Shown one piece after another: positions 23,735-37,320 of a stretch of DNA of 64,000 nt. The position numbers and the translations under genes were made by a program. This stretch comes from Eremophila alpestris peregrina. Taxonomy: Eukaryota > Chordata > Aves > Passeriformes > Alaudidae. The notes under the pieces were generated by a model. The model ran no database searches and was not told the origin of the DNA. It worked only from the letters and a program-made list of their open reading frames with translations. Within the stretch, counting starts at the first letter, position 1; each line of letters opens with the position of its first letter. The stretch lies in contig WMCF01000033.1 of NCBI GenBank assembly GCA_009792885.1, forward strand, positions 2,359,344-2,423,343, written 5' to 3'.

Positions 23735-24150
23735 ACAGGAGAAGGTCCAAAAGAGGGCCACAAAGATGATCAAAGGGCAGAAACTGAGGAAAGATTAAAG
23801 GCATTAGGTATTTTCTTCCTGGAGAAGAGAAGGAGGGCCTCACTGCAGTGTTCCAGTACTTACAGGGCAGCTACAAACAGGCAGGAGGCTCTCTTTGCAA
23901 GGAGCCACATGAGGAAGACAAGGATACAGGTTGCATTGGGAGAACATTTATCCTGACACAAGAAAGAATTTATTTATGACAGTAAGAACATCTTCTCCAG
24001 GGATGTAGCAGAGTCTTCATCACTGGAAGTTTTCAGAATGCAATTGGACAGGAGGCTAGGTAATCTCACCTGGGATGCTGTCCCATGTAAGGCTGATCTG
24101 GATGATGTTTTGAGGTCCCTTCCTGGGCTGTTCAGTGATTGTATGATAGA
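23735..24150 (+). mobile_element. CR1 LINE 3' fragment (CR1-B)
   Basis: Words typical of the CR1 3' region appear in order: GAAGGTCCAAAAGAGGGCCA at 23752 onward, then CTGGAGAAGAGAAGGAGGGC, a TTCCAGTACTTACAGGG-like segment, a CATCACTGGAAGTTTTCAGA segment, and an end reading GAGGTCCCTTCCTGGGCTGT followed by TGATTGTATGATAGA. It is diverged, with small deletions, and 5' truncated as is usual for CR1. It is in NEBL sense orientation and has no coding capacity. Confidence 0.85.
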
Positions 24151-24786
24151 TCTGAAATTCATATCAGTATTGTCTTGGGTCTAATAACCAAGGACAGTTG
24201 TGAATTCCTCAGGCATAGTTATAAGGAAAATTAGGTGAATTAAGTTTATTTTGTATTGATGAGTTTATGGAGGTTTGATTTGTTATAAGCTCTTAAAGCT
24301 GACAGTGGAGGGATAATTCAACTCAGATTTATGAATTTTGAGCTACACATTAGACTGACATTTAAAAAAAATGTCATGTAGCCTGAGGAAAAAAAGGTTT
24401 CCCAGACAATTAAAAATATTGCAAAATGTCTGAATTTAGTCATACGCCTTTTTAAATCTCAATGAGAAATATGGAGTAACTCAGCAATAAGAATCTCTGC
24501 TATTTAGAAAATATATTTCTAAATACATCTCTTGAAAGAAATTTATACAAAATTTGATTGGTCTCCGAGATGCAGAGAACAGTGAGGTAAAAGCTTTTAT
24601 GACATCTGGAAATACATGATGTGGAAATACATGATGACACTGTATGCTGTCCAATGAACAGTGACCTTTTTTCTTCCAAGACACAGAATCTCAGTCACTT
24701 GGGTCACCCCTGCAGCCAGACAGCAAAGAAGGGCCATACTCTTTTATTTAGGATGTGATGGAGTGCTGGTTTATTTTTCCTTCCCG

Positions 24787-24810
24787 CCCCCCCCCCCCCC
24801 CCCCCCCCCC
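24787..24810. repeat. Poly-C run of 24 bases
   Basis: An uninterrupted C24 tract is preceded by CCCG. On the minus strand it is poly-G and could form quadruplexes; on the + strand it could form an i-motif. The exact length in a genome assembly is often unreliable for such runs. Confidence 0.85.
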
Positions 24811-26016
24811 GTTTATTTTTGTCCTTTCAGAATGATTTGATTAATTGATATTCAGTGTTTGGAAACCCTTTCTATAGCCTTTCATTAAACAAAAAAAATT
24901 AATTTGCTCAATCCAAGTCAGCAATTTATATCTTCTGTCCAAGCTCTCTGTTTGTTTTATAGTCTCCTGTGTGCTTTGTTGGCCTTTTATTAAAAAGGAA
25001 GATGTACAAATTCTTGGACAGGAGATCTATGTGCGTGGAACTCTATACCTAGTAATTCTTAAATTTACAGAATAAAGATCTGTCCTTTTCCATATATACA
25101 AATAGTATTCAGTGAATTCTATTAAAATGTATCTTTTTCTGTTCACTTATAAGCTAAAGGAAAAATTTTGCTGATATTGATGATATTGCTGTAGGCAATG
25201 AAAGCAGTACTTGCAGAATACTCTGTTGGTTAGTCATGAGCCTTTTTTGTTTACCAGGCTCTGGGAGGTGGTGGTTGGGATTAGGATGCTCGTTAGTCCA
25301 GGCTGCAACACCAGCGAATTCTGCACATCTCATAGCATAAAGGAGTGGCTGTGGCCTTGCAATGTCTCCATCTACTTTAGATAGAAAAGTCTCATATTGT
25401 GACACTCTGCCTGTGCAAGGATCAGAATTCTCCCTTCTTTATCCAGCTGAATTTCTGCCCACAGCAAAGCATCATGCTGCCTTTTGGGCAATATAATCAG
25501 TCACTTTGTAATGAAGTTTCCATTGAGCAAGTGCCCACCTTTTTCAGTCTTTCAAGTATTTACTTCCCATTTGTATAGTAACATGGAGGCTGCTTTCTGC
25601 TGCTGCTTTTAGGTGTTTGCCTGGGCCTGCTGCATGACATGCTCTTAGAACGTTTGAAAAAGCAAGATTCAAATAGCTGTTATCCCTATGATTTTTTTTT
25701 CCTGTTTGATTAACAAAGGTGAACAATGACTATTGTGAAGTAGGAAAAAACTTTTACTAATATTTTAGAAATGCAGGTCCTTGGCTGCATTACCTTTAGA
25801 TTTTCTTCTACATCAGTACAACTTGTCTTTGATATGAATAAAGTGTTTTAATAAGAAAGAAACACTATCACAGCATGTTCTGTTTAGTTTGGTGGTTAAT
25901 GTTACGAGTTTATTACTAACTAATAACATGGAACTGTATTTCACAGAGAAAAAGAAGTTCCCAGTTGGCCCATGTATGGCTGTTCTCCTACTATTTTTGT
26001 TGTCACTCACCAAAGT

Positions 26017-26050
26017 TTGATTAACAACTCATCAAGTTGTTGATTAACAA
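26017..26050. repeat. Duplicated TTGATTAACAA motif with internal dyad symmetry
   Basis: TTGATTAACAA occurs at 26017-26027 and again at 26040-26050, start points 23 bases apart. The inner part CAACT-CATCA-AGTTG is an inverted repeat, and the outer AGTTTG/CAAACT pair is also complementary. The motif read in reverse contains GTTAATCA, which resembles an HNF1/homeodomain half-site. Confidence 0.5.
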
Positions 26051-29000
26051 ACTTCTGAAAAAACCTTGAGGCTGGTGAGCTGAGTAATTTATAATCTGTC
26101 ACAGTGAGAGAACCCACAGAAGTGTTTTCTTTGAAAGAAGATAAAATATTTTAAAAGATTGTTTCTTAAGCATTTAATACTTAAACTGTTACATGGTCAT
26201 ATTTTAATTAATGGGAAAATATTCAATTTGATTTATCGTTACTTGTTCTTTTTTGAGGGATTCTTTCCTTTCTCATTTAGTTGTGGAGTGAAATTTTGCA
26301 TAAGATGGACATTTAATATTAAATTTCTGGCCTAGCTATAAATGTACCCCCAATCTCATAAATATCATTCTGACATTATCTGTGAAGTGAAAGGGAAGTT
26401 ATGAATACACTTCTTGTTCTGTCTTTATAATACCTCATGTGAGATGTATACTTCAGACTATACATGAATTAGCATTTTCTTTTTTCATAGAACAGTTCCA
26501 GTTCTGTTTAATGAAAAATTAAAATTTGTGGACATTTGTGTTAGTTTACTTTGAATATTGATTAGATTTTTGACCAGCAAGGATATCTGGTGGAAATATA
26601 TCAGCTCCATATCAATATTCTTTGTAAATAAAATACATGGAAAAGTAGTGAATCTGGTTAGGTAGTGAATGTCATATTGATCTGACTAGCATTTAGTGTT
26701 AATTTTCATTTTGCCAATTAATATAGTAATGTATTAAACTAGAAGAGAGTGCCTTCTTCAAGTTTCTTTATTGATGATGAAATCCTATCTGTTTAAAAGT
26801 AAAATGTGCCCTTCATATTTGGGTTTTCCCTTAGGAATGATGAGAGTGAACAAGCCCTATACCTGTGGTGTTGAGTCCTTTCCTAATGCACTGCTGGATG
26901 GGCTCAAAATGGTAGTGGGGGGAAAAGCCCAGGGTGTGAGAGTTGGAAAGTTATGGGTGAGCTGGGTGAGGGAAATTCAGTGGAAATGGGACTTACCATT
27001 TTTACAAGCATCTATGTTACTTTTTACAAGCAAAAAACCACCAAATACTTGTCCTTGCTTTAGCTGGCTCATAGATACAGGCTGGGTAGGACACAAATTA
27101 TTATGGTAATTGGCACACAAGGAAGTGATGTGCCTAGCAAAGTGCCTGGGGCTACTTCAGCTCCCTGGCAGAGGGACCAGGTGTGTACCCAGTGCAGGTC
27201 TGTGGTAAGGAACTGTGCTCAGCACACACCAGTAAGGAAATAAGGTAATAATATCTAGTGTCATTTTTTTCTACCCTAAGTGGAAATAAATTAATATTAA
27301 TGAAGGCACTAATAAAAATTAAATTACAAATCCATGTAATTATTCCCATTGTTCTGTGTGTCTTCTTCTAAATATATAGCTAATGCATGCATTTGTCTTA
27401 GTGTAGTGCATGGAAGAGCTAAAGACTGGAAACCAAATTTGTATCATTTTAGCCCATCTTGTACTGCAGTAGGACTGTGTTTACCTAAATTATGCTATGT
27501 TTTTGTAATCTGTTCTTAAAATTTAGTTTGCTTAGAGTCCTTGTTGTGTTATGCCCTTGAAGTTCTTATTTTTTCTGAAATTCATCTTATTTTCTGTAGC
27601 TTTATCTTGAATATTTTTCTTCTTTCCTTGTGGGTGTTGAAAGCAATGGCTACCTCTGCTTTTTTGTAATGTTTTATATATATTGTAATGCTATTCCTAT
27701 AGCTCACGTCAGACTTTGTTTTCAGACTGAATAACCCCTAAATTCCTCTAGTCCTTTTTAATACTTTAAGAAACTCTTACAATCCCTTCTGCTTTCCACA
27801 GATTCTTCCTAGTTTGTCCTTTTTCATAGTGACATTTACATTTTAACGACAGGATTATATATTATACTGATGACTTGCATTTAGCCTGTCTTATCCAGAG
27901 ATTCTCTTCCCAACTCTTGTACAGTCAAAAAGGAGCTTAATAGGAAATGTGACACTGAAAACTTCTGAGAAGGTATCTAAAAGGAGGTCAGGTGGCTCAA
28001 ACAGGCATCTCCAAAGAAGAAGTTGTTTACTGTCTGTAGGGAGCTGATTATGTGAATGCTTCTGTCATACTAATTTGATTTCATAAAGCAGCTGATGCCA
28101 GAAGTTGTAATCCTCTCTAGTGGGTGGTGCCAGCAGGGCAGGAGGCTGTTGTCATGGCAGAGTCAGAGCATTAGGAAGGGCCATGGCTGCCCAGGGTGGT
28201 GGTCCTGTCCAGACAACTGCTAGGATCTGAGGAGACCTAATTTCTGTGCAGGTTTTCTTGATTCTGCTGGACCACAGAACAGTTTGTTTCTTTACACCTG
28301 AGTGCTCTTTTATTCTGTTAAATGAGGAGACTGATTTGCTATGCTCATGAGAAACTCTACATAAGAACTAATTTGTATTCTATTTGTTCTTACAAACATG
28401 TTTCGAAATTATATGGAAGGATACTATTCCATAGTAAAAAAATAAGAGGGTATACTCTTGAATGTGTATAGGTTTATTTCAATGTAGCATAAAACATTAC
28501 TTCAGTTATTAGGCCCCTGTATTTTCTGTTTAAAATGTGCATTCACTGAAGAACTGTTGGAACATTGTGAGGGCAGCTTTACTGCACAATTGCATGATTT
28601 GTAGCAGATGCAGTGACAGCACCTGAAATTAAAGGATGTATTTGGCCCTGTATCAGTTTCCTGTTTAGTGCTGAAAAATGTTAAATCCCCCCAGACATCT
28701 CCCCGAATTTGCTGAGAGAAACAGCCCAAAATGCTGGCAGAAATAAATGTTTCAGCAGCGTTCTGATGAGAATTATAATTCACTTCATACACTGAGTAAT
28801 TAGGGATCAGACTGTCTGTATGTAAAATGAAATGTCAAGATACTTTTAGCAGAGCCTCTGTTTCTGAGGAAGAGAACTCTGCCTGTGTTCCTGGATACCC
28901 ACATTCAGCAAAGTATGCATGAAAACTTGGGAAATGAAGTGAGCAATTATTTTTAAATTCTTTAAACTTCAATGATTGCAGATATAACAGCGGTTATATA

Positions 29001-30769
29001 CCTTATAATATCTTCAGTGTTTAGTTCAGCCTCTTCCAGCCTTGTAATTTGCCCAGCTTGCCTCTGTTTTGTGATGAGGAGCATAGGTTGATCAGCAAAG
29101 TGTACAAGAGTGCTCTTAGCTCTGTAAGAGTACAAAAAATGTTTGCTGTCATTCAAGCAACTTCTGGATTCACTTTGTAGATCAGTTTACATGCATATAT
29201 GGGTATTAAGTATTAATGTGATAACATATAATGCCAGTGTATTACACATTTTTCATCTTTACTCTCTTTTGCCTGATACACAGGACAAATGTGCACATAC
29301 TCTGATCTTCCTTATGTGATAGATCAGTCCCGTATCTTGCTGATAACTGTGCAAAAGTCAAGAAAAGATTGTTTATTGTCAACAAGACTTCCCTTAGCAA
29401 ATCTTCTCTAAATAAAATAAATCCCTGCAACTCTCATGAAAACTGACTCATCTTCTTAATTCTCTTTGAATTTTCTCGACTGAAAATACCTTGGGTGTAA
29501 TTTAAAATGTTTTTTCCTCTTCAGTTAAACATAGCTTCTCTTTCCATTTAGTTTAGGAACAAAGTAAGAGATGTTGTCAAGTTTTCTCTATGTGTGTGGT
29601 CAGCCATCAGCTCAGTGGTTAGCCACTCTTGGGGCAAAACAGAAACAGGGATATGAGACCTTCCTTTCCAGCTTCACCTCTTGTCTTTTACTGTATGTTT
29701 GTACTTGAAAGAAACCTTGGCATTAGGTACTTTGCCTGTTTCTTTCTTTATGTTAGAGAATAAGTTCAGTAGTTCTCTTGTGACTTGATGTGCAGAGGCT
29801 GCCAGGTGGGAGCTCCATCCATAGTTGTTGTCTAGTCTGAGGGGTTGAGCTGCTTGAAATCCAGAGGTGTGCATCCTGCCATGATGGCTTCCCAGACCAG
29901 TGGTTTCTGCTTGGCACTTGAACATTCCCAGTCTCATCCACCTGAATCCAAAGGAAAATAATGACACCTGAGGCACTGAATATGATCTGGGCCAGGGAGA
30001 TGAAGTGAGGGAGCAGTATATGCCACTCAGTGGTAAGACACTGCCATATCAGTGTTCATCCTCCTATCTCTTTTCTAAAATGGGTATCTGCTATTTTGGG
30101 GTTGGTACCAGGTTGGTACCTGGTATTTATGGTTATTAGTACAACAAGCTATCAAGTCTGTTTCAAAAGAAGTATGGGATCTGGGGTATGGCTCTTATAC
30201 CATGTTGGTCTTAATAACAAGGTAACCAGTTACACTTGAGATTTGAGAAGAACTCAGAGAGGACCTAGAAATTGTGTCTGGATGGGCTAATGATAGTAAC
30301 ACCATCTGATGGTACTTCAGTGGAAGTCTTGTAGCAGGACTGTGCCCTGCTGTTTACCAGCAATTTTGAGCATACTTAGGCTGATTGTGATTATGTTGCT
30401 TTACCCAGCAGGCACAGCACCAACGTTGCACCAAGTGCCCAAAATACATGGGGCCTCCTTGTGCTTGGGTTTAAACAGACCTGGGAGAAGGTCAGATGCA
30501 GCTGGGAAGCAGCAGAGAGGCTGCCTAGTTTGGTGAGCTGGTTGTGAGCGGTTGTTAGCTTTGGTTTTAAAGATATTTCTCTCTGACAGTCAAAATTTTT
30601 TTCTTGAAGTTCTTTAGCTGAAAAATATCACTCATCTTCTGAGATGGGAATACTGTAGAAGAGGCATCACTGGGACCGCCTATTTACGTTTTTATTTTAA
30701 AAAATACAATATGCTCTTGCCTCTGTCCTCCCACGCACCTCCAGGAAGGAGCAGGACTTTCATCTTCCT

Positions 30770-30945
30770 GTGAAGAGGTATTCAGGGCCTGGTTGCCTGC
30801 AAACCAGGGCACTGCAGGAGCAGCTTGGAGCAGAGCTGAGTCCCAGTCCCTGGAACAGGGTGCTAAAGAGCTGCTTAGCAACGCGCCTCAGCGCCAGCGG
30901 CCGCCCCAGCCCGGGGACGCTGCCAGGGGAGACGAGTTTTCAAAG
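30770..30945 (+). promoter_or_regulatory. GC-rich islet with X-box-like palindrome inside intron 2
   Basis: Sequence around 30870-30935 is GC- and CpG-rich amid AT-rich intron, and includes GCGCCAGCGGCCGCCCCAGC. At 30870-30882 GCTGCTTAGCAAC is a partial match to the RFX X-box pattern (the AGCAAC half fits, the left half is imperfect). A 90-codon open frame covers it (30770-31042), with no recognised domain. It could be an enhancer, an alternative promoter or first exon, or an unrecognised repeat. Confidence 0.35.
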
Positions 30946-31917
30946 TGAGATCTTCTATTTAAATATTTCTTACAGTGTACAGATAGCTGGAAAAGAGGGC
31001 AGCAGGCAGAATGAAAGCAAAGAAACTGCGGAGGAGGAATGAGAAATAAAGGAAGAGTGTCAAGGCTCTGAGTGAGCGAGGATCCAAGGAAAAATAAGAG
31101 AGTAAAATTGGAGAAGGAAAACTACAGGATGCAGGAGGGGATGTGATTAAAGTGTACAGCAGATATTCAGAACTGAAGCTGCTAGAAGAGGGAGATCTTC
31201 ATTTTCAGGATGAATGTTTGGCAATAAAATATTACCAAAGTGGAATTATATTGAAATGAGATGGTATAATGATGGTAGAATTTCTGTATTGTTTTTCTTT
31301 AATTCACTTCTTTCCAGAATGAATTCAGAAACAGTTAAATATAATTGTGCAATAACTATGCTGTATTAGTGTTAGGAGTAAAATTACTTAGTAGCCCTTA
31401 TTATGAGAGATTTAGAAAAAATGGGCAAGTTCTGTACAAGTTTTTATGCTCCTAACTTTACAGAGAGTTATTTCTCTTCATTTAGATAGCAATGAATTAG
31501 TCTGTATCACTAGAAGTGCTTTCTCCCTTTTTCTGTATAGACACACCTAAGTTAGGGATTTCATTTATCATCAGAATTTTTTTAATTTGATGAAATGGAG
31601 AGTTGGCAGCATTGCCTTTTTTTTCTAGTTTCCTTAGCAGCTGTAATTGCCCTTTCCTTCTTCCTTATGCTTCTGTGCTGCTTGAAAATTTGGACTACTT
31701 TCTTATCCTTGACCTTACTGCTAATTTTTTGACACTCTTTTCCCGAGTCTCCTTTACTCCCTGGAAATTGCACTTAAGACTTGGTAACAACAGGTTTTGC
31801 TTGCTCACATCACGAGAGACATTTTACATTATATGTACCTAGGTATTTTTGATGACATGAGAATCATTAGTCACATTTATGGAAAATTCTTCTTCAGGCT
31901 TCACAAAGTTTTCTTTT

Positions 31918-31940
31918 CCCCCCTTCCCCCCCCCAACCCC
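31918..31940 (-). other. C-rich tract with potential minus-strand quadruplex
   Basis: C runs of 6, 9 and 4 bases are separated by TT and AA. On the minus strand these are G runs; the nine-base run could supply two of the four tracts needed for a quadruplex. It is adjacent to a pyrimidine-rich stretch. Confidence 0.55.
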
Positions 31941-34900
31941 GGGTTTGGGCATGGGTTTTGCAGCTTTTGTGGCATCTTCTAGTGCCTTATGTGCTGTTTT
32001 ATTTATGGTGTGGGGAAAGGGAATTCCATCAGGCCTTTTCTTGTCTGACTTGCTAACATCACTGGATAACCTCATTTGTTTTGGGACTCTGTGTGATGGG
32101 TGTATATAAGGGTTTAATAGATGAGCTCCCCTCCTTACCTTAGACTTTTCCAATGGCATTCTGCTAACAAAATGTAAACATGGCCAAACCTGTCCACTTC
32201 TTTTCCCCAGGCTCTTGTCCTTCTGCATTTCCTTGAGGCCCACTGTCTTTATCTTCTGTCCTGTGTAAACAAAACAGTGGCGTGTAACTTCCATACCTCT
32301 TCTTTCTCCCCCAGCTTGATACAATTTCCATCTGCATTTCACTCCTTGCATCTTCAGTAGTGTCCCCCTTGTCTTTATTTCTTTTGAAATTGTTGTCTTG
32401 GTTTTGATGATTTGTTTGGTACCTTTTATTTACTTGCATATCCATTTCCCCATCTCTTGCCTCTCTCCAGCCTCTCTAAATGTGACCAGGAGCTGCCCTA
32501 TTTTGTCTCTGTTTTTGACTTTCTGGATGGTATATAACTATTAATTCTTTTTACATTCCCTCCAGTTCCACCCTTGTCTTTATAGTCTTGATTCTCTTCT
32601 AATTCAATACCCACCTTTGTGAACACACTTTCAAAAGGACTTTTAAGTCCTGTTTTTTTCTGTTGCATCTTCATTAAGGTTTACTTTAAGAAGTGGAACG
32701 AGTCAGAAAATACAGAGTAAGCAAAAGCTAACACCTAACCTTGACTACAACATTCCTGCTTTGACCTTCATTACTGCTTCTTCTTGTGTTGTCTGTACAG
32801 ATTATAAACAACTGTATCAAGGATTCAGCTTTTCTTGCACAGTACTGGCACTCTGTGGGTGTTCTATAAAGAGAAGATGGTGACGAGGATTGAGCAAATT
32901 TAGTACATTTAGAGATTTTATTTTAGCATTTGACAGATTCTTTTTTTAGTATTTCAATAGCATTTTCTTAATCGAAGAGAGTGACTCCTTCAGTGTGCAC
33001 CTTGCACATAAAGTCTGTGGATTTTAAGGTCAGTTTGTTGTTTAGGATTTTTTAATAAATAGAATTTTCTGTCCAGCTTGCTGCTAAAGCAGCAAATAGT
33101 ATGTTCTCATCCAATCCCCTTCCTACAGCTTTGAATTTTCCTAAATCAGATAAAGTCTAATAACTTTATTACTGAACTCTGAGATACCTTTGTGTGATAA
33201 ATGAAATAGTTTTTGATTTCCAGACTGTATCAAGAAAGAAAGAACTTCTCAATAACTTCTGTTTGAATGGCTCTCACTAGAGGTGGACATGAGCTTATAA
33301 GCAGAGTAGTATGGCTAAATATTGTGTTTATTTCAAACAGTAAATCCTGCTGAGAGTAGAGTATCTGCTCAGAGTTTGGGGAGACTAGAGCAGAGATTCT
33401 GGGGGAAGGCCACTTCTAGACTGAGGACACCAAAAAGAGTTAGAGTAAAGCCCAAGGAGGATCACAAAATTCAACTGGTTCATGAAGCTTGAAGTTAATG
33501 GAGCAAATCAAAATGAGAAGGGTCATCCACACATTCTCTGTAGGCATTAAAACATGTAGAAGCAAGATGTGTGTATCAGAGGTCAGATGAAGCTAGAGAT
33601 GGATTTAAGAGTGGCAAGGGGAAAAAGGTGAAAAATCAGGTTGATGTGGAGTCAGGCTGCAACATGTGTGAGAATAGTTGTATTGATCTGCAACAAGCTG
33701 TTTTGACATTCACTTTTTTGTCAAACACACATTAAACATGTATTTTTACCTAGCCAGTGTCCTATGTGTGTGCTGTGGCTGTAAAATGTGTACATTGGAG
33801 AATTATGGAAGGGTTGACTGGCTCCTAAGGCAAAATCAAGGTATTGATTTAACTTTAGTTTCTCTTGGTATACAGGTGCACAAGCTGAATTTGTTTTCCA
33901 GTTTTGAATACTTTTCATGCATAAGATCCAAGTTTGCCGTTAAAGTATGCAGCGAATGGAAATTTCCACTGTCAGATTCTCCTTGCAGTGCAATAGCTTG
34001 CCTCCCACACTCTGTAGTAGTATTATATTCACAGTCCTACACAGGGTATGCCTGATCTGTTCCTTCATCACGTCATGCTCAAGCAAGGGCTGAGGTGGAG
34101 CTTCAGATGTCACTGTACATTAGATTTGCATTGTTTCTGTGCCTCAGTGAGCTGTCCATTGTGGAAGGATTGGAATACAGTGCCAGTATTTGAGAACATA
34201 CCTATGGAATGGTGGAAAACAGATTTACTAAGATAAAGTCCTATGGCACTCATTGTGTGTGTAAGATTCTGTAAAATGTAGAGCTTACTTATTTATCTTT
34301 ATAATACATGGAAAAAAGTGCACACCCAGAGGGAAATTGCCACTTGGTAGTCAGGATTTTCCAGCAGTGACTCAAATAAGCTAAGACATTATAAGTCTTG
34401 TGATTTGCAGTTTTGTATTGTACTCCAAGGTAACATCAGCTTTTTTTAAAGATGGTAGAGACTAATTTTTTCCCTATCAACTATAGATGGCTATCTGCAG
34501 TGTTGGAAAATTCAATGTTTGGTTTTTAGTGTTCTCATTCTGAAAGTGATTTTGAGTTGACTTTAAACAGGCAATAGCGTTTTCTTTACTTCTTCTTAGT
34601 CCCTAGATTAAAGCCACTGCAGCCTGGGGAGAAGACAAAGCGAAGAAATGCAGATTAGAGTACAGTTAACTCCATTTCTGAATGTGATGTTTACATTGTA
34701 AGGTTAGACACTGTATGTACAGTGGAAGTTCTTGGAAAGTCTTGGCAATTGCTGAGCTGTCTTGAATGGTAAAGTTTAGAAAATGTGGATATGTCTATAG
34801 CTGCCTTGCTATGAGAAAAGCTGTTGCTCCTGCTGGGTGTTGCTTTACTGCTGGGTGCTCAGCAGCTGGGACAATAGGGTGTATTATTTCAGTAGGGGCA

Positions 34901-37320
34901 GAGCATTTGCAAAAGTTTCTAAGCCACTCATTGCAGCAGAAACTGAGTTCCTTTTGTTTCATTTTTTCCCTTGTAAAAATAGATGACATCTTTCTGTTCT
35001 TAAATTCACTTTGAATGCTTATGACTTTGAAATCTCACAACTTTATGTTTGCTACGCTCAGAACTTATTTCTGTCAATCTTTAGAAATTATTCTGTGTGT
35101 AATTGTAATCAGCTGTATTGTTGGAAAACTTAGGTTAAATATTTCTTGCTGCATGGCTGTGATTTATGGTGACTGCAACAATTCATGGCTTGATACTGGC
35201 TGTGGGTATCAATGAGAATTTGCAAGGATGTTATTTCACTGAGATGCATTTGACCATTTTCCAGCTACTCTCATTTTCAACTGATGTCAGAGGAGTACAA
35301 GGTTTCTCAGGCATGAGATAATGTTACAACCTTGGCATAGTGACTAGGTGCATGGGCCAGACTGGCTGCCGCATTTTCCCATGGAAAAAGATGCAAAATT
35401 CTGTCATAACACAATTAACAAAAAAGGTGCACAAAAACCCCCAAAACTGATGGAAACCATGCATGTTCCTTTTAGGCCAAATGTTGGTCTGTGTGAGTAT
35501 TCAGTGATAATGGTGGTGAGATGGCATGATTTTCCATTAGGAATGTGCCATGGAGTAAACTGTAATGGCTGCAGTTTAAATGCTTGACTTGCCTCTCTAT
35601 GTTTGGCACAGTTTTAGTATTACTGCTTCCAGCTGTTCAGCATTGAGCATTAATTTTTGAGACTGTTAGATGCTGTAAATTAGAATGCTGTCTTTCTTGT
35701 TTGAAACAGTTACAAAGGAAATGAAGTATCTCTACTGAAATGCTTATTCATTAAGTTAATGTAATTTAACAACACATTATGCAAAAGAAGCCAAAAGTGA
35801 AACTGGAGGATTGTTTGACAATTAGTAAGTCTTGCATGAATAGACACTGGGAGAGACTGGAGAAAGAAAAGTGTTACTTCTCTTTCAGATTTTTAGTAGA
35901 ATGGTTTTAGGATAATTTAAAGTACGAGACCAAATCACTTCTTAATTTGGATGAGTTTGAAAGTATGAAAAATCCGAGAAAGTTATAAAACAGTTGATGA
36001 CATCCAGAAAAAGACAAGCACAAAAGGTCAGAGAAATTTTGCATGATTCAGTGTATGAATAATACATTATTTTCCAGAGAATATTTTATGAACTGATTGT
36101 CCTTTGTTATGTTTATGTGTGAGAATTGGGTTTTGTCACCAGCAAGAAGAATTCATTTTCCTGTAGCTTTTTCTTAAATGCTAATTTATTGCAATGAAAG
36201 ATGCCAAAGTGACAGATCTGAAGAATGAAGCCCTCTATTTATCTTCTGAATGGATGGAGCACGAGTAGCAGTGAAGCCTTTCTCATGCTCTTTTGCCAGT
36301 GCGCCACAATCTTTTTACCATATCCTGAGCATATTTTTACCAGTGAGAGGTGCTTATTCATTCCATAGTTTCTTTAATGGACTACCAAGGGTATCAATTA
36401 GTGACAAGTGAACAGTAGCTTTACAGCTTGGATACCTGCCCAGTAGGAACAGAAAATACCAACTCTTTCACACAGGCCATAGGACAACCGTCAGAGCAGT
36501 GAATTAGTGTCACTGCAGGGAGGAGCTGCTCACAGCTGAGCAAAGCAGGGGCAGAAGGATCCTGCTCTTACCACCAAACATCTTAACACTTAGCTCCACT
36601 TTAGCTCACTTGTCTTTGCATTGTGCAGTAATTTTTAAGATACTAGTGTTGCCATACTACAGATGTTGCTGTAAAGTAATAAGTAAATAATAAATGAAAT
36701 AAGTTTTTATGTGTGTGTTGTCTCAGTGTCTTTTTATCTGCTTGGTATGACCTTGATATCAGTAGTACCAGTGCTTTTAAAAATCTAGGACTAGAAAATG
36801 GGATTATTTAGTGGCTTAGAACTAGCAGGTACATTCCAGTTTTAATTGCAGTATTATTCTTGGTTGTGGTGGTTCCTGGATTTAATTCCTTGGTCCTGTG
36901 GACATTCAAATAGAAATAAGAAGAAAACATTGCAGAAAAGAGATGATAATCTGGAATCTTGTATAAAACATGAGTAAGATAAAAGCAATACTTGTTTGCT
37001 TGAACATTCATGTTATAGCTTTCCATGTTCTTAACAGTAGTTCCTGTGTCTAGCACCATATCACACCAGTTATTCCACAGCAGATTTCTTCCTGCGAGTT
37101 TTGTCCTGGCTTGTTAAGACTTGCACATTGAGTTGGAAACTCTCCTGATTGCCTCCTACTTCCAGCTCCCTTGTCAGCCATGTGCTCCAAATGCAGCACA
37201 GTTCTGTCCCCTCAAACTGGTTCTGGCCTGCACAAAACCCAGTGCCTAACCAGGGAGAGAAGCTCCCAAGGCCTGTGTTTCACAGCCCTTTGCAGAGTGA
37301 CTGTATGGGCCCGCTCAGAA

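Noticed and set aside
28120..28220. Possible short CR1 fragment (GGCTGCCCAGGGTGGTGG)
   Set aside because: Only about 20 bases resemble the CR1 3' region and the flanks do not follow the consensus.
30101..30126. Repeated GGTTGGTACC with short complementary arms (CCAGGT/ACCTGG)
   Set aside because: Small local duplication; too short to claim more than chance.
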